DNA of 20,305 nt from a virus: positions 1-20,305 of IMG/VR virus record IMGVR_UViG_3300028103_000382; one strand, given 5' to 3'. The position numbers and the translations under genes are program-made. The notes under the pieces are model-generated. The model searched no databases. It was given only the letters and a program-made list of their open reading frames with translations, and had not been told where the DNA came from. Below, piece by piece: positions 19,621-20,305 of this stretch. Numbering within the stretch: position 1 is the first letter of the stretch; every line of letters starts with the position of its first letter.

Positions 19621-20283
19621 TTAGGTATCTAACTGATCAACAAAATCTAACAGCAATTTATAGTGTTTTCCTTGATGATAATGCGGTTTCATCCAACTAT
19701 AATGTTCTGTATACCAATTAAGTTGACTTTCAGGGTGGCAACCTATTAATCCTATATTATTTTGAATAATAGCCATAGGATCTCCATTGGCGTATGTTGC
19801 TATTGTTTGAAATTTTTTATTATCACCGATCAATGCGCATCCATCATAGAAATACATGCGTTCTTGTTGTCCTAACCAATTAATATTAATTGCTTTTGCA
19901 TGTGGTCTACGGGTGTCGGTGTTTGGACGAGTGATATATTGAACAGCGTCAACATTATCTAAAATATCAAAATAGTGTTTGCCTGCCCAATATGCTCCCA
20001 TACATATTCCTAGATATTTTCCACCGTCTTGAATAAACTTTTTTATACGGGTCGTATGATTACGCATTAGATAATGCCAACTTTCGCTATCTCCAAAACC
20101 TCCTGGAATAGCAATCATATCAACATCATCAAAAAAGTTATCGTCAAGATCCCATTTAGTGAATAATTTAAATTTATGATATGGTTGAAGTGCTTCGAGA
20201 ATACCGTTCCCAGACTCTATTGAACATTTAGGTTGATGCACAAATAACGCTATCTTCATGCCACGGTCTTTATAAAAGCTCAC
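19621..20283 (-). CDS. class I glutamine amidotransferase-like protein (BPL_N type)
   Basis: A 212- to 220-aa protein with a type 1 glutamine-amidotransferase fold: IAIPGGFGDSESW, the nucleophile elbow LGICMGAYWAG (Cys94) and IGCHPESQ with His183 and Glu185, so the Cys-His-Glu triad is visible. The N-terminal MKIALFVHQPKCSIESGNGI and overall layout match the biotin-protein-ligase N-terminal (BPL_N) group rather than CTP synthase or GMP synthetase. The frame opens at a GTG (20283), but the ATG at 20259 starts MKIALF and is the likelier start; neither has a strong Shine-Dalgarno. Substrate is unknown. It lies upstream of the aceA promoter. Confidence 0.82.
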   Translation of the reverse strand: MSFYKDRGMKIALFVHQPKCSIESGNGILEALQPYHKFKLFTKWDLDDNFFDDVDMIAIPGGFGDSESWHYLMRNHTTRIKKFIQDGGKYLGICMGAYWAGKHYFDILDNVDAVQYITRPNTDTRRPHAKAININWLGQQERMYFYDGCALIGDNKKFQTIATYANGDPMAIIQNNIGLIGCHPESQLNWYTEHYSWMKPHYHQGKHYKLLLDFVDQLDT

Positions 20284-20305
20284 TTAGGGGACCATTCCGG
20301 GGCAC

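Noticed and set aside
1-20305. CRISPR array, insertion sequence, integrase or attachment site
   Set aside because: No spaced direct repeats, transposase or recombinase motifs were seen on either strand.

Overview
The window reads as a late-gene region of a T4-like (myovirus-type) bacteriophage, probably from an aquatic habitat. Three observations support this. Almost all genes lie on the minus strand, tightly packed with ATGA-type overlaps. Several transcription units are preceded by the T4-type late promoter octamer NATAAATA. Structural genes (PAAR spike tip, Mtd-like/beta-helix tail protein, small virion-like proteins) are mixed with class Ia ribonucleotide reductase and host-derived metabolic genes. 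The host cannot be fixed from the sequence. Isocitrate lyase, IscU/IscA and a phasin-like protein suggest an aerobic proteobacterium.

Layout, left to right; minus-strand units are transcribed right to left. (1) 1-562: the N-terminal part of a hypothetical protein, read from a perfect late promoter with a structured leader. (2) 643-3911: small phage proteins, a tRNA whose anticodon is CUA (amber), two tandem paralogous 2OG-Fe(II) oxygenase-like proteins, a DUF454 membrane protein, a PAAR protein and a glutaredoxin. (3) 3914-8566: nrdA-sod-iscU-iscA-nrdB, one overlapping run that combines dNTP synthesis with iron-sulfur handling and superoxide defence. (4) 8601-15846: conserved phage proteins, a tail-fibre-like protein, a RecB/MGME1-type nuclease, two small membrane proteins (holin candidates) and an apparently strongly expressed monocistronic 116-aa protein. 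(5) 15847-17009: the only plus-strand island, with two good sigma70-type promoters and four small genes (DUF3563-like, a 33-aa protein, phasin-like, conserved phage protein), closed by a bidirectional hairpin terminator. (6) 17010-19573: a late operon of isocitrate lyase, alpha/beta hydrolase and fatty acid desaturase. (7) 19621-20283: a class I glutamine amidotransferase-like protein.

Taken together, the plus island looks like host-polymerase (early) genes opposed to late minus-strand genes. The accessory genes fall into two themes. One is iron/redox support of class Ia RNR (NrdA, NrdB, SOD, IscU, IscA, glutaredoxin). The other is carbon-storage or lipid metabolism (isocitrate lyase, desaturase, hydrolase, phasin-like protein); this second theme is an inference. 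Of 35 genes whose stop codon is visible, I count 22 TAA, 12 TGA and only one TAG, which matters because of the CUA-anticodon tRNA. No stretch longer than about 300 bases lacks a gene.
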